Notes: a model not told the origin generated them from the sequence alone. A DNA stretch of 19,094 nt from Lachnospiraceae bacterium UBA6998 (GCA_002448395.1 DJXS01000102.1:1-19094); one strand, 5' to 3'; shown: positions 8,089 through 14,811, counted from the stretch's first letter. Translations and numbers: made by a program.

Positions 8089-8093
8089 TCAGT

Positions 8094-8369
8094 TCAATAG
8101 TACATATCTTCCTCTATTACCCAGATCTCAAGATAATCAAAATCGATCTCCTCGATAAAGGCATCCTGTGTGAATCTGCATCTGGCATGCCTTTGAAAAT
8201 CGCGGATCGATGAATCCAGCCAGATCGGTACAGCCAGGTCAAATCTCCGGCATCCTTCTTCAAGCCCCTGCAGGACCTTGTGTGTTCTCGTGTCACGCCG
8301 GTCGTTCTCTACTACCGTATCGTGAATCAGATGATTATCTTTCCATACTTTGACCCAGAGTCTGAACAT
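8094..8369 (-). CDS. Conserved hypothetical protein, 91 residues
   Basis: This small soluble protein has no signal peptide or membrane segment. It is rich in charged and aromatic residues (four Trp), with an acidic end EEIDFDYLEIWVIEEDMYY. The central part, VLQGLEEGCRRFDLAVPIWLDSSIRDFQRH in outline, looks like an alpha/beta fold. I recall very similar uncharacterised proteins from other Lachnospiraceae, but no function. An AAAGGAGAT site precedes the ATG at good spacing, which makes translation convincing. It is separated from the upstream pyrophosphorylase gene by 16 nt and closed by a strong terminator, so the two are one transcript. A link to nucleotide-sugar metabolism rests on that position only. 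Confidence 0.85.
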   Translation of the reverse strand: MFRLWVKVWKDNHLIHDTVVENDRRDTRTHKVLQGLEEGCRRFDLAVPIWLDSSIRDFQRHARCRFTQDAFIEEIDFDYLEIWVIEEDMYY

Positions 8370-8385
8370 ATATCTCCTTTAGCGG

Positions 8386-9612
8386 TTACAGTTCGATTCC
8401 GTCTGCCAGGCAGAGTGCTCTTGCGGATTCAACAGAATCTATACCAGTCTTATTCTTGATCGGCGCGAATTCCTTCTCGCGGAGAACCTCATAAGGAAGA
8501 CAGGTGTCAAGTTCCCTGACAAGGTCCACTGCGAGCTGTTCAAATTTGTATCCGTTGGGTTCCTCGGGCTTAACTTCGCTGCCGTCCTTGTCCATGTAAG
8601 GGATCTTCTTCTCTACTACATGGACCGGAAGAACGTCGTTGACGATCCTCTCAAGGTCCTTCTCCCTGAACAGATAGTTGAGAATGACGCCGAAATTGTA
8701 CGCGGGCTGTCCCTTCTCATCCTTAGCTTCGAGGAGCTCGGGAGTCATATCGTAGTACTCTACGATGGAAGGCTTTCCGTCTTCAAGACACAGGGCTCCT
8801 ACTTTCTCGTCCGGCGTGACCTTGCGAACGACCTTGGCGCCCGTCGCGCATCCGCTCTCCAGCGTAGCTCCGACGAAACAGGGATCCGCGATTCTCTGCA
8901 GTACGTTATCCACAGCGAAAATGTTGAGCCACTCTACGCCAAGTTCCTTGGCTCTGTCGAGAGCGCCGGATTTCATCATGGACAGGAACCATCCGCCGTT
9001 TCCGTTGGGTGAAGTCGCGATCCTGTATTTGGTTTCCATATAGACCTTGCCGTTGTAATCTACAGCGGGGGCCATATCCTGTTTGAAGAAGCGGACCATA
9101 TCCTTGTCATAGCCAAAATAGTCCATCTCCTCCATAAAGCTGACAGTCTTATCATGGTTCTTGTCGCTGGTCATGATAAACAGCGGCACCGGTACACCGG
9201 CTTCCCTCACTACATCCATCAGATTCTCGATCAGTCGCTGCATGATATAGACCGGCTTCGTGATGCCGATATTATACATGCATTTGGGATCGTCGGATCC
9301 GAGCCTTGTGCCCATGCCGCCCGCAAGCAGTACTGCTCCGATCTTCTGTTCACGAAGCGCCTTCAGGCCTGTCTCAGTAAAGCGCTCTCTGTTTTGCTCA
9401 ATTTCCGTGATCTCCATCGCGCCCAGAGGAGTGATCTTTCCCCTGACCTGATTGCCGTGAGGATTCTCCGCATAACGGATCACAGAGAAATCAGTCTCAT
9501 CGATCTGCGCAAGAAGAGCACCTTTCTGTTCGTCCGTGAGTTCCCCGTAATAATCAAGAACATGAAGCTGTCCGTATTCTTCCAGTTTCTGCCTGGCTTC
9601 TTCCAAATTCAT
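8386..9612 (-). CDS. UDPGP-type UTP--sugar-1-phosphate uridylyltransferase
   Basis: This 408-residue protein belongs to the eukaryote-like UDPGP family, whose members make UDP-sugars from UTP and a sugar 1-phosphate, releasing pyrophosphate. The nucleotide-binding signature LAGGMGTRLGSDDPK is at 96-110, and K119/P120 follow in GITKP. FIMTSDKNH (about 145-153), FAVDNVL and the NFGV stretch match the sugar- and uridine-binding parts of this fold. The sequence cannot settle whether the substrate is GlcNAc-1-P or glucose-1-P; bacterial members are annotated both ways. AGGAG lies 9 nt before the ATG. The 113-nt gap to ylmH upstream has no terminator and no convincing promoter, so it may be read through from ylmH. 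UDP-GlcNAc would feed cell-wall synthesis. Confidence 0.92.
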   Translation of the reverse strand: MNLEEARQKLEEYGQLHVLDYYGELTDEQKGALLAQIDETDFSVIRYAENPHGNQVRGKITPLGAMEITEIEQNRERFTETGLKALREQKIGAVLLAGGMGTRLGSDDPKCMYNIGITKPVYIMQRLIENLMDVVREAGVPVPLFIMTSDKNHDKTVSFMEEMDYFGYDKDMVRFFKQDMAPAVDYNGKVYMETKYRIATSPNGNGGWFLSMMKSGALDRAKELGVEWLNIFAVDNVLQRIADPCFVGATLESGCATGAKVVRKVTPDEKVGALCLEDGKPSIVEYYDMTPELLEAKDEKGQPAYNFGVILNYLFREKDLERIVNDVLPVHVVEKKIPYMDKDGSEVKPEEPNGYKFEQLAVDLVRELDTCLPYEVLREKEFAPIKNKTGIDSVESARALCLADGIEL

Positions 9613-9725
9613 AACCTTACGCTCCTATTATACGTAAAATGAAACAGTTGAAATATGACGCATAAGCCGGTCGCCGTATAACTCCCGCCCCATTTATTCT
9701 AGCTGATTTTTCTGCTTCTGTCTAT

Positions 9726-10523
9726 TCAGATGTACCTCTCGTATCTTGCGATGAGCCTTCCCTTGCGGGTCTTTCCGTCTGTTCCCAGATATCTGAATTT
9801 CCCGTATCCTCTCACAGAGATCCTCTCGCCGGGAGAAGGAATATAAGACGCTGACGTGATGATGCGGCCGTCAGCAAATATCTTCTCCTGCTCGATCAGG
9901 CGCGATGCCTGCGATCTTGAGAGATGGAACACATGCGCTGCGAGGCAGTCCACCCGCTCGGAGGAAACGCTTCCGCTCTCCCTGCTCGTTTGAACCTCGC
10001 ACGGGCACTCCGAAGGAGCCTTTATTTCCGTTGTCACAGTGGTGTGTCTGACTCTGTTCAATTCTCCGCAGATAAACGGAGCCGTTTCCTTCACCGCAAA
10101 AACGAAAGCCTCGTCTTCTCTGCAGATGATGTCACCGATCTGCTCCCGGGTGATCCCCAGATTCATCAGGCTCCCAAGGTAGTCCCTGTGATCCGGAGGA
10201 GCGGAAAAGCCGGATTTGACAGCAGCGATCTTTACACAGGTAAAGGCGCCCTCTCCCCCGGCCAGTTCGGCCTCCACTTCTTCCTCATTCATATACGAGG
10301 GGACAAAAAACAGCATTTTTCTGTCCGCCTCCTCAAATCCGCCGCTGAACATGCAGAAAGGGCCTGATCCTGATCTCTCCGGTATCTTGTCCTCGCGGAT
10401 CAGGCGGCGCGCATAGGACTGAAGGTCAAGAGGGAGAAAGCCTGTGTGGTTGAGATACTCTCCCTCCCGGGTTCTGTTCCAGAGATCGCGGATCCTCCCC
10501 CGCAATACTTCTCTTTCATCCAT
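9726..10523 (-). CDS. ylmH: YlmH-type RNA-binding protein with S4 domain
   Basis: This 265-residue protein has an N-terminal region with the YlmH signature HRDYLGSLMNLGITREQIGDI in outline (112-131) and a C-terminal S4 RNA-binding domain (about 189-245, LSRSQASRLIEQEKIFADGR). In Bacillus subtilis YlmH belongs to the division-gene cluster, binds the ribosome and has been linked to ribosome-associated quality control. Here it stands apart from division genes. The linker between the domains (about 165-188) is Cys/Ser-rich and not conserved in appearance. The start ATG at 10523 is the only plausible one, because an in-frame stop lies three codons upstream; the GGGGAT site is moderate. The leader contains a long inverted repeat (10540-10577) and faces a divergent XRE gene. 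Confidence 0.93.
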   Translation of the reverse strand: MDEREVLRGRIRDLWNRTREGEYLNHTGFLPLDLQSYARRLIREDKIPERSGSGPFCMFSGGFEEADRKMLFFVPSYMNEEEVEAELAGGEGAFTCVKIAAVKSGFSAPPDHRDYLGSLMNLGITREQIGDIICREDEAFVFAVKETAPFICGELNRVRHTTVTTEIKAPSECPCEVQTSRESGSVSSERVDCLAAHVFHLSRSQASRLIEQEKIFADGRIITSASYIPSPGERISVRGYGKFRYLGTDGKTRKGRLIARYERYI

Positions 10524-10539
10524 TACTGTTTATCCCCGT

Positions 10540-10577
10540 ATTGTCCCAAAACTTGCCCATCTCCTTCTTGGGACAAT
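10540..10577. repeat. Inverted repeat in the ylmH leader
   Basis: ATTGTCCCAA (10540-10549) and TTGGGACAAT (10568-10577) are perfect 10-bp arms separated by 18 bp. The repeat ends a few bases before the ylmH ribosome binding site and lies just upstream of the -35 of the divergent XRE promoter. It could be an operator for a dimeric repressor or an RNA hairpin in the ylmH leader; no T-run follows, so it is not a terminator. Confidence 0.75.
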
Positions 10578-10580
10578 CTT

Positions 10581-10609
10581 TTTACAACATATTTAACCGC
10601 GATTATACT
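10581..10609 (+). promoter_or_regulatory. Promoter of the XRE-family regulator gene
   Basis: TTTACA (10581-10586), 17 bp, then TATACT (10604-10609), with an overlapping TATAAT at 10609-10614. A start near 10616 gives a leader of about 72 nt before the ATG at 10688. Confidence 0.8.
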
Positions 10610-10619
10610 ATAATTCTTT

Positions 10620-10634
10620 TGTGGCTTAGCCACA
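10620..10634. promoter_or_regulatory. Candidate operator at the XRE transcription start
   Basis: TGTGGCT-T-AGCCACA is a perfect 7-bp dyad around one central base, about +4 to +18 of the predicted transcript. This is a usual place for an autorepressor of the Cro/CI type to bind, and the gene downstream encodes one. As RNA it would be a poor hairpin because of the one-base loop, which favours a DNA site. Confidence 0.6.
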
Positions 10635-10652
10635 TCACATCTTAGTCTTAGA

Positions 10653-10678
10653 GCATCTCCGGATGCCTTTTCGAAAGG
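10653..10678 (+). promoter_or_regulatory. Two small leader hairpins, the second covering the XRE ribosome binding site
   Basis: GCATC-TCCG-GATGC (10653-10666) is followed at once by CCTTT-TCG-AAAGG (10666-10678). The 3' arm AAAGG is the ribosome binding site, 9 nt before the ATG, so the second hairpin could lower initiation. Confidence 0.5.
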
Positions 10679-10687
10679 ATCATTTCT

Positions 10688-10918
10688 ATGCGTGTCACAT
10701 GTAAATCCAGAATCAAGAAACTCCGAGACCAGAACCACCTTTCCCAGAAAGATATTGCTATTGCGATCCAAATCCCTCCCCGGACTTACTGCGACTATGA
10801 GACAGGGAGCGCGAAGGTCCCTCTGGATATTCTGATCCGGCTTGCCCGTTATTACGATGTCGATCTCAATTATATTACCGGTATCAGCAATCTGCGCAAA
10901 GAGTTTCCCCATCTTTGA
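10688..10918 (+). CDS. Small XRE-family helix-turn-helix regulator
   Basis: This 76-residue protein is almost entirely one Cro/CI-type HTH domain: the first helix at about 6-15, LSQKDIAIAIQIPPRTYCDYETG as the helix-turn-helix region (about 18-40), then ILIRLARYYDVDLNYITG. There is no sensor or oligomerisation domain, so it likely acts as a dimeric DNA-binding repressor. Its targets are unknown, but a perfect dyad at its own transcription start suggests autoregulation. The ribosome binding site AAAGG is 9 nt before the ATG. It is divergent from ylmH and convergent with scfB. The 51-nt gap to scfB (10919-10969) shows no clear terminator. Small solo XRE proteins are common in core clostridial genomes, so this is not by itself a sign of mobile DNA. 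Confidence 0.92.
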   Translation: MRVTCKSRIKKLRDQNHLSQKDIAIAIQIPPRTYCDYETGSAKVPLDILIRLARYYDVDLNYITGISNLRKEFPHL

Positions 10919-10969
10919 CCCGGTTGGCGGGAAGTTCTCTCCGTTTCCGGCCGTGCGGACATCAGATTA

Positions 10970-12358
10970 TCACTCTTGTCCTTTTTCGAGAGCGGTCGCA
11001 GCCTTGAGCATCAGCGCGCATTCGATCCTCTTCTTAAAAAGTTCGCAGCCGTACTCATAGACTCCGCTGATCTTACCGGTAGTGTGATATGCGTTCGCCG
11101 CGCATCCGCCTGAACAATAAAGTTTCGCCCAGCAGTTATGGCACTCGTCATGGGAGTAGACGTTGCAGTATTTGAACTCGTCCTGCTTCTCATGGTTCGT
11201 GACACCGGTCCAGATATCTCCCAGCTTATAGTCGGGATCTCCCACAAACTGGTGGCAGGGATACAGATCGCCCCATGCGGTGACAGCCATATACTCAGTT
11301 CCCGAGCCGCAGCCGGATATCCTCTTGTAAATGCAGGGACCGTGTTCGAGATCGATCATATAATGGTAGAACGTGATCGGCTTTCCCTCACGCTCTCTGC
11401 GAAGCATATCTTTGGCCAGGATTTCGTACTGCTCGAAGAGAACCGGGAGATCCTCCTTCGTCAGCGCGCTGGGGCTGTCGGGAGACGTGACAACAGGTTC
11501 CATAGACAGTTCCGTGAATCCGAGGTCATCTGCCATATGGAATATGTCGTTGGTAAAGTCGGTATTGAAATGCGTGTATGTACCGCGCATATAATAGCCC
11601 TTCTGTCCTCTGGAATCCGCAAATTTCTTGAACAGCGGAACTATACGGTCATAGCTTCCCCTTCCCTTATAGTCGACTCTGAACCTGTCATTTACTTCTT
11701 TTCTTCCGTCGAGGCTCAGGACCACGTTGTGGCACTCCTTATTGGCCCACTCGATCACTTCATCAGTGATGCCCACGCCGTTTGTGGTCAGAGTGAAGCG
11801 GAAATTCTTTTTCTTCTCTTTCTCTATACTTCTGGCGTAAGCGACCAGCTGCTTGCAGACTTCGAAATTCATCAGCGGCTCTCCGCCAAAAAAGTCCACT
11901 TCCAGGTTCCTTCTAAAGCCCGAGTTCTCCACTAGAAAGTCCAGCGCTCTTTTGCCGGTCTCAAAGCTCATAAGACCGGATGATCCCTGGAATTTACCCT
12001 GTGAAGCAAAGCAGTACTCGCAGTTCAGATTACAGGTATGGGCCACAAGTAGACAGAGCGCTTTGATAACCGTATTCCTCTGCTTCATGTCATAGTTATG
12101 GTCCTTGTATATATCTTCGGTAAAGAGCTTGCCGTTTTCACGCAGTTCTTCTATATCGGAGAAAATATCCGCGATATCTTCCTCTGTAATGCCGCGGCCG
12201 GAATACTGTTCCCGCAGTAGGGCCTCTGCCTGTTCCTGTGACTTTCCCTCCTCCAGGTACCTGATCGCGTCATAAGCCGCGTCGTCAGTAATATGAACAC
12301 TGCCGCTGAATACGTCCAGTACTATATTATATTCGTTTAGTTTATACTGATGGATCAT
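10970..12358 (-). CDS. scfB: SCIFF maturase, radical SAM/SPASM thioether-forming enzyme
   Basis: This 462-residue enzyme modifies the SCIFF peptide encoded just upstream, using SAM and iron-sulfur clusters to join a cysteine sulfur to a backbone alpha-carbon. The N-terminal 90 residues resemble a peptide-recognition (RRE/PqqD-like) domain. The radical-SAM motif is C109-x3-C113-x2-C116 (CNLNCEYC), with GGEP at 158-161. The C-terminal SPASM domain supplies the auxiliary cluster cysteines among C342, C350, C368, C398, C406, C409, C415, C419 and C438. The opening MIHQYKLNEYNIVLDV is typical of SCIFF maturases. The start ATG at 12358 has AAGGAAA upstream. It lies 122 nt behind the precursor gene, with a terminator-like hairpin between them that should keep enzyme levels below peptide levels. 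The assignment rests on the motifs plus the adjacent precursor. Confidence 0.97.
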   Translation of the reverse strand: MIHQYKLNEYNIVLDVFSGSVHITDDAAYDAIRYLEEGKSQEQAEALLREQYSGRGITEEDIADIFSDIEELRENGKLFTEDIYKDHNYDMKQRNTVIKALCLLVAHTCNLNCEYCFASQGKFQGSSGLMSFETGKRALDFLVENSGFRRNLEVDFFGGEPLMNFEVCKQLVAYARSIEKEKKKNFRFTLTTNGVGITDEVIEWANKECHNVVLSLDGRKEVNDRFRVDYKGRGSYDRIVPLFKKFADSRGQKGYYMRGTYTHFNTDFTNDIFHMADDLGFTELSMEPVVTSPDSPSALTKEDLPVLFEQYEILAKDMLRREREGKPITFYHYMIDLEHGPCIYKRISGCGSGTEYMAVTAWGDLYPCHQFVGDPDYKLGDIWTGVTNHEKQDEFKYCNVYSHDECHNCWAKLYCSGGCAANAYHTTGKISGVYEYGCELFKKRIECALMLKAATALEKGQE

Positions 12359-12411
12359 CTGATCTTTCCTTTTCTTTTGGTTTTGTGTGCTGTCAGAGAG
12401 ACCGCCCGCGC

Positions 12412-12445
12412 AAAAACATGGCCGGAGTGCTCACGCACTCCGGCC
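12412..12445 (-). terminator. Intercistronic terminator/attenuator between scfA and scfB
   Basis: On the minus strand GGCCGGAGTGC (12435-12445) pairs with GCACTCCGGCC (12420-12430): 11 bp with a 4-nt loop, followed after three bases by TTTTT (12412-12416). The short T-run suggests partial termination, so scfA can be made in excess of scfB. Confidence 0.85.
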
Positions 12446-12480
12446 TACCCCGCGGATGTTTCCCGTAAGTTTCGTGTAAA

Positions 12481-12630
12481 TTACTTGCCTTCCTTGTTCT
12501 CACAAGCCTGGTTTGCAATTCCGCAGCTGGTCTTGCATGCGCTTTGGCAGGAAGTCTGGCACTCGCCGCAACCGCCGTTCTGAGCGCTCTTAGCCATATC
12601 ACGGGTATTCAGTGTCTGAATGTGCTTCAT
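12481..12630 (-). CDS. scfA: SCIFF ribosomal peptide precursor (six cysteines in forty-five residues)
   Basis: This 49-residue gene starts at ATG 12630, 7 nt after AAGGA. The peptide opens with MKHIQTLNTRDM, the highly conserved SCIFF leader start, and its core holds exactly six cysteines at 21, 24, 28, 32, 36 and 43, in the pattern CGECQTSCQSACKTSC followed by GIANQACEN. It is the substrate of ScfB, whose gene follows. The family is found across Clostridia, but its biological role is unknown; the peptide does not look like a bacteriocin. As I recall, characterised members form a thioether from Cys32 to Thr37; residue 37 here is Gly. It has its own promoter (12676-12705) and is closed by a partial terminator before scfB. 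No protease or exporter gene for the peptide is seen in the window. Confidence 0.97.
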   Translation of the reverse strand: MKHIQTLNTRDMAKSAQNGGCGECQTSCQSACKTSCGIANQACENKEGK

Positions 12631-12675
12631 AGTTATATCCTTCTTTCTGACGTTGTTATGATCAATGCTATGTCT

Positions 12676-12705
12676 ATAATACTAACGCACCTCTTCTTTT
12701 GTCAA
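12676..12705 (-). promoter_or_regulatory. scfA promoter
   Basis: On the minus strand TTGACA (12700-12705) is followed by 18 bp and TATTAT (12676-12681). The predicted start near 12669 leaves a leader of about 39 nt. The -35 lies immediately beyond the stop codon of the decarboxylase gene, so scfA does not depend on read-through. Confidence 0.82.
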
Positions 12706-12709
12706 GGCA

Positions 12710-14182
12710 TCACTCCTCGAGGCAGGCGATCATCTTGCGGTCATCCGAATGTGTATGATATATCCGGTTTCCGTCCGACTCCGTTCTCAGGATCGCTTTG
12801 AGATGCTGAGCCGTGATGTACTCGCCGGGTGCAAGGATCGGAATTCCCGGCGGATAGGCGTACAGGTATTCTCCGCAGATCCTTCCTATACATTCCCTGA
12901 GAGGGAGCATCTCGTGCGGGTGCTCCACCGCCTTGAGGATACTGCAGGCTGTTCGGACTTTAGGGAGCTCCAGAGGCTCCCTTCTCCTCAGTTCCTCTTC
13001 TCCGCCGCTGCACAGAACGATGTCCATGCTCCTTAGCGCTTCAAAGAGTCTTGTGAAGATCTCCCTGCTGTCACCCGGTCCGGTCATGGCGAGGACATTC
13101 ATACCGCTGCTCATCTCAGTCTCAATGCCGTACCTGCTTCTCAGAATCTGCGCTGCTCTGCTTCCTCTCATATTTCCGTTCCGGAAACTGATCAATATTT
13201 TGCTCCGGTCCCGAACTAATGGCTCATTGTTTTTTTCGCGCCTGCTGTCCTCATTAAACACCCGGATACTGCCAAAAGACTCTGTGTCCCTGTAAAAGCG
13301 GTCCAGGTTTTCTTTCCATCTGCCAAACAGTTCCTTTCCCTCTTTCCGAAGGAGCCCGACGCAGCTGTCAATGGAGATCATAAGAGGATAGGAGGGAGAA
13401 CTGGTTTCGAAAATGCCAAGCTGCCTCTCGATCTCCCTCTCACCTACAAGATTCCCCTGCAGATGAAGAACAGCCGTCTGGGTCAGCGAAGGCAGCGTCT
13501 TGTGCAGACTCTGTACAACAAGGTCAGCCCCGCATTTCACCGCTCCGTCAGGAAAGCCGTCCTCCCCGAACAGCCCCAGATGTGCGCCGTGCGCTTCGTC
13601 GACGATCAGAGGGATACCCGCTTTAGTGCAGATCCCTGATATTCCCCGTATATCCGAGATAATGCCCTCGTAAGTCGGAGATGTGAGCACGACCGCAGAA
13701 CTGCCGGGATGTCTGTTTACTGCCGCAGCCACCTGTTCCGGCGTGATCGCTTTGCAGATTTCATACTCCCGATTCTGCTCCGGAACAATCCAGTGTACCT
13801 TATAGCCTCCCAGTTCGATCGCGTGAAAGACTGATCTGTGGCAATTGCGGGCCGCTATGATCTCGCTTCCGAAAGGCGCAGCGGCTCTGATCGCCGCCAG
13901 AAGGCCGCAAGTACTTCCTCCCACCAGAAACCAGGTTCGTCTGCTTCCCCACAGGTCCGCGGCGCGCTCCATAGCTTCTGCCAAAATACCGGACGCATCG
14001 TGGAGGTCGTCCGCGCCATCGATCTCTGTGATATCGAGCTCGTAGGGAAGAGCATCCGATGGTCTTAGCCCTCTCTTGTGTCCGGGCATATGCATAGGAA
14101 CAGTGCGCGCAGCAATTCTTTCTATCTCTTCCTGCAGCGTCCGCCTCTTCTTCGGACTTCTATTCATAGCATTAGTGTCCAT
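12710..14182 (-). CDS. speA: Orn/Lys/Arg decarboxylase-family PLP enzyme (possible arginine decarboxylase)
   Basis: This 490-residue fold-type I PLP enzyme has PGHKRG at 33-38, a family signature, SPTYEG (168-173), and DEAHGAH (195-201) for the PLP ring and phosphate. The PLP lysine is K228 in SLHKTLPSLTQ. A C-terminal domain (about 400-490), ending in the family's AYPPGIPILAPGE motif, follows. The length matches the short Bacillus SpeA/YaaO type rather than the 700-residue inducible decarboxylases. These enzymes decarboxylate arginine, lysine or ornithine to give agmatine, cadaverine or putrescine; the sequence alone does not fix the substrate, so the gene symbol is tentative. GGGAGGAG lies 7 nt before the chosen ATG. 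The terminator of mscL ends only about 20 nt before this site, so transcription may come by read-through. scfA follows after 80 nt. Confidence 0.9.
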   Translation of the reverse strand: MDTNAMNRSPKKRRTLQEEIERIAARTVPMHMPGHKRGLRPSDALPYELDITEIDGADDLHDASGILAEAMERAADLWGSRRTWFLVGGSTCGLLAAIRAAAPFGSEIIAARNCHRSVFHAIELGGYKVHWIVPEQNREYEICKAITPEQVAAAVNRHPGSSAVVLTSPTYEGIISDIRGISGICTKAGIPLIVDEAHGAHLGLFGEDGFPDGAVKCGADLVVQSLHKTLPSLTQTAVLHLQGNLVGEREIERQLGIFETSSPSYPLMISIDSCVGLLRKEGKELFGRWKENLDRFYRDTESFGSIRVFNEDSRREKNNEPLVRDRSKILISFRNGNMRGSRAAQILRSRYGIETEMSSGMNVLAMTGPGDSREIFTRLFEALRSMDIVLCSGGEEELRRREPLELPKVRTACSILKAVEHPHEMLPLRECIGRICGEYLYAYPPGIPILAPGEYITAQHLKAILRTESDGNRIYHTHSDDRKMIACLEE

Positions 14183-14216
14183 TCGGCGTCTCCTCCCGCT
14201 GTACTGAAAACTGTCT

Positions 14217-14247
14217 AAAAAAGCTGCCGCAGTAAAGCGGCAGCTTT
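14217..14247 (-). terminator. Terminator after mscL, directly ahead of the decarboxylase gene
   Basis: On the minus strand AAAGCTGCCGC pairs with GCGGCAGCTTT around a 6-nt loop, with six T at 14217-14222. A second, smaller hairpin, GATGCC / GGCATC (14266-14282), lies between it and the mscL stop. The speA ribosome binding site starts 20 nt beyond the T-run. Confidence 0.9.
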
Positions 14248-14292
14248 GGGACTCTCAGATATCACGATGCCGCAAAGGCATCAGTCATTCTA

Positions 14293-14703
14293 TCAAAGCT
14301 GAGATGTGCAGTGAGGGCATCTTGTTGCCTCGATCGCGATCTCGCTCTTGCAGTAAGGGCAGATCTTAGTTGTGGGTGCTGCAGGCTCTTCTTCGTGCTT
14401 CTTGCCGAGAGATGCAGCCTTGTTCATAGCCTTGATGATGCTGAAAAGAATAAAGGCCATGATCAGGAAGCTGATGACCGCGTTAATGAAATTGCCGATT
14501 CCCAGAGCAGCTTCTCCTACCAGCGGGATCGTCCAGGCGCTGAAATCCATGCTTACGAAGCAGCCGAGCAGAGGATTGATGATATCTGCTACCAGTGAAT
14601 TCACGATTGCCGTGAAAGCTCCGCCGATGATGATACCAACTGCCATGTCCATGACGTTTCCGCGGGAGATGAACTCTTTGAACTCTTTCATAAATGCTTT
14701 CAT
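14293..14703 (-). CDS. mscL: Large-conductance mechanosensitive channel with C-terminal zinc ribbon
   Basis: This 136-residue protein is a pressure-release channel that opens under membrane tension and protects against osmotic downshock. The N-terminal helix MKAFMKEFKEFISRGNVMDMAVGIIIGGAFTAIV in outline contains the pore-lining first membrane segment (about 17-43). A short extracellular loop follows, then the second membrane segment (about 66-90). The usual C-terminal cytoplasmic helix bundle is replaced by a charged linker (KKHEEEP) and a zinc ribbon with two CPxC knuckles, CPYC (about 118-121) and CPHC (about 129-132). The start ATG has AGAGG 7 nt upstream, and the gene has its own promoter. 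It is followed by the hairpins at 14217-14282. The zinc ribbon may help pentamer assembly or bind a partner; this is inference. Confidence 0.96.
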   Translation of the reverse strand: MKAFMKEFKEFISRGNVMDMAVGIIIGGAFTAIVNSLVADIINPLLGCFVSMDFSAWTIPLVGEAALGIGNFINAVISFLIMAFILFSIIKAMNKAASLGKKHEEEPAAPTTKICPYCKSEIAIEATRCPHCTSQL

Positions 14704-14741
14704 AAAAGTACCTCTTTTCTTTAGAAAAATAAATTTACTAT

Positions 14742-14769
14742 ATTGTAGCAGATTCGTCCGCTACATCAA
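14742..14769 (-). promoter_or_regulatory. Probable mscL promoter
   Basis: On the minus strand TTGATG (14764-14769), 16 bp, TACAAT (14742-14747). The predicted leader is about 30 nt. The intergenic stretch 14704-14811 holds nothing else clear, and no GC-rich terminator for the Hpt gene. Confidence 0.6.
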
Positions 14770-14811
14770 TACCAAGTTCTATATTTTTTTTATGAATAGA
14801 TCATTTTCTGT

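Noticed and set aside
9627..9632. TATAAT on the minus strand just before the pyrophosphorylase gene
   Set aside because: A start from this box would fall at or inside the ribosome binding site, and no -35 lies at the right distance.
10523..10912. A minus-strand frame of 129 codons covering the XRE gene and its promoter
   Set aside because: It is antisense to a clear HTH gene and crosses the promoter, operator and inverted repeat; the real minus-strand gene starts at 10523 and runs the other way (ylmH).
10688..10918. XRE regulator as a sign of a prophage or integrated element
   Set aside because: No integrase, attachment repeat or phage gene is near, and the flanking genes are core functions.
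10919..10969. Possible terminator between the convergent XRE and scfB genes
   Set aside because: No stem longer than about four pairs and no T-run in either direction was found.
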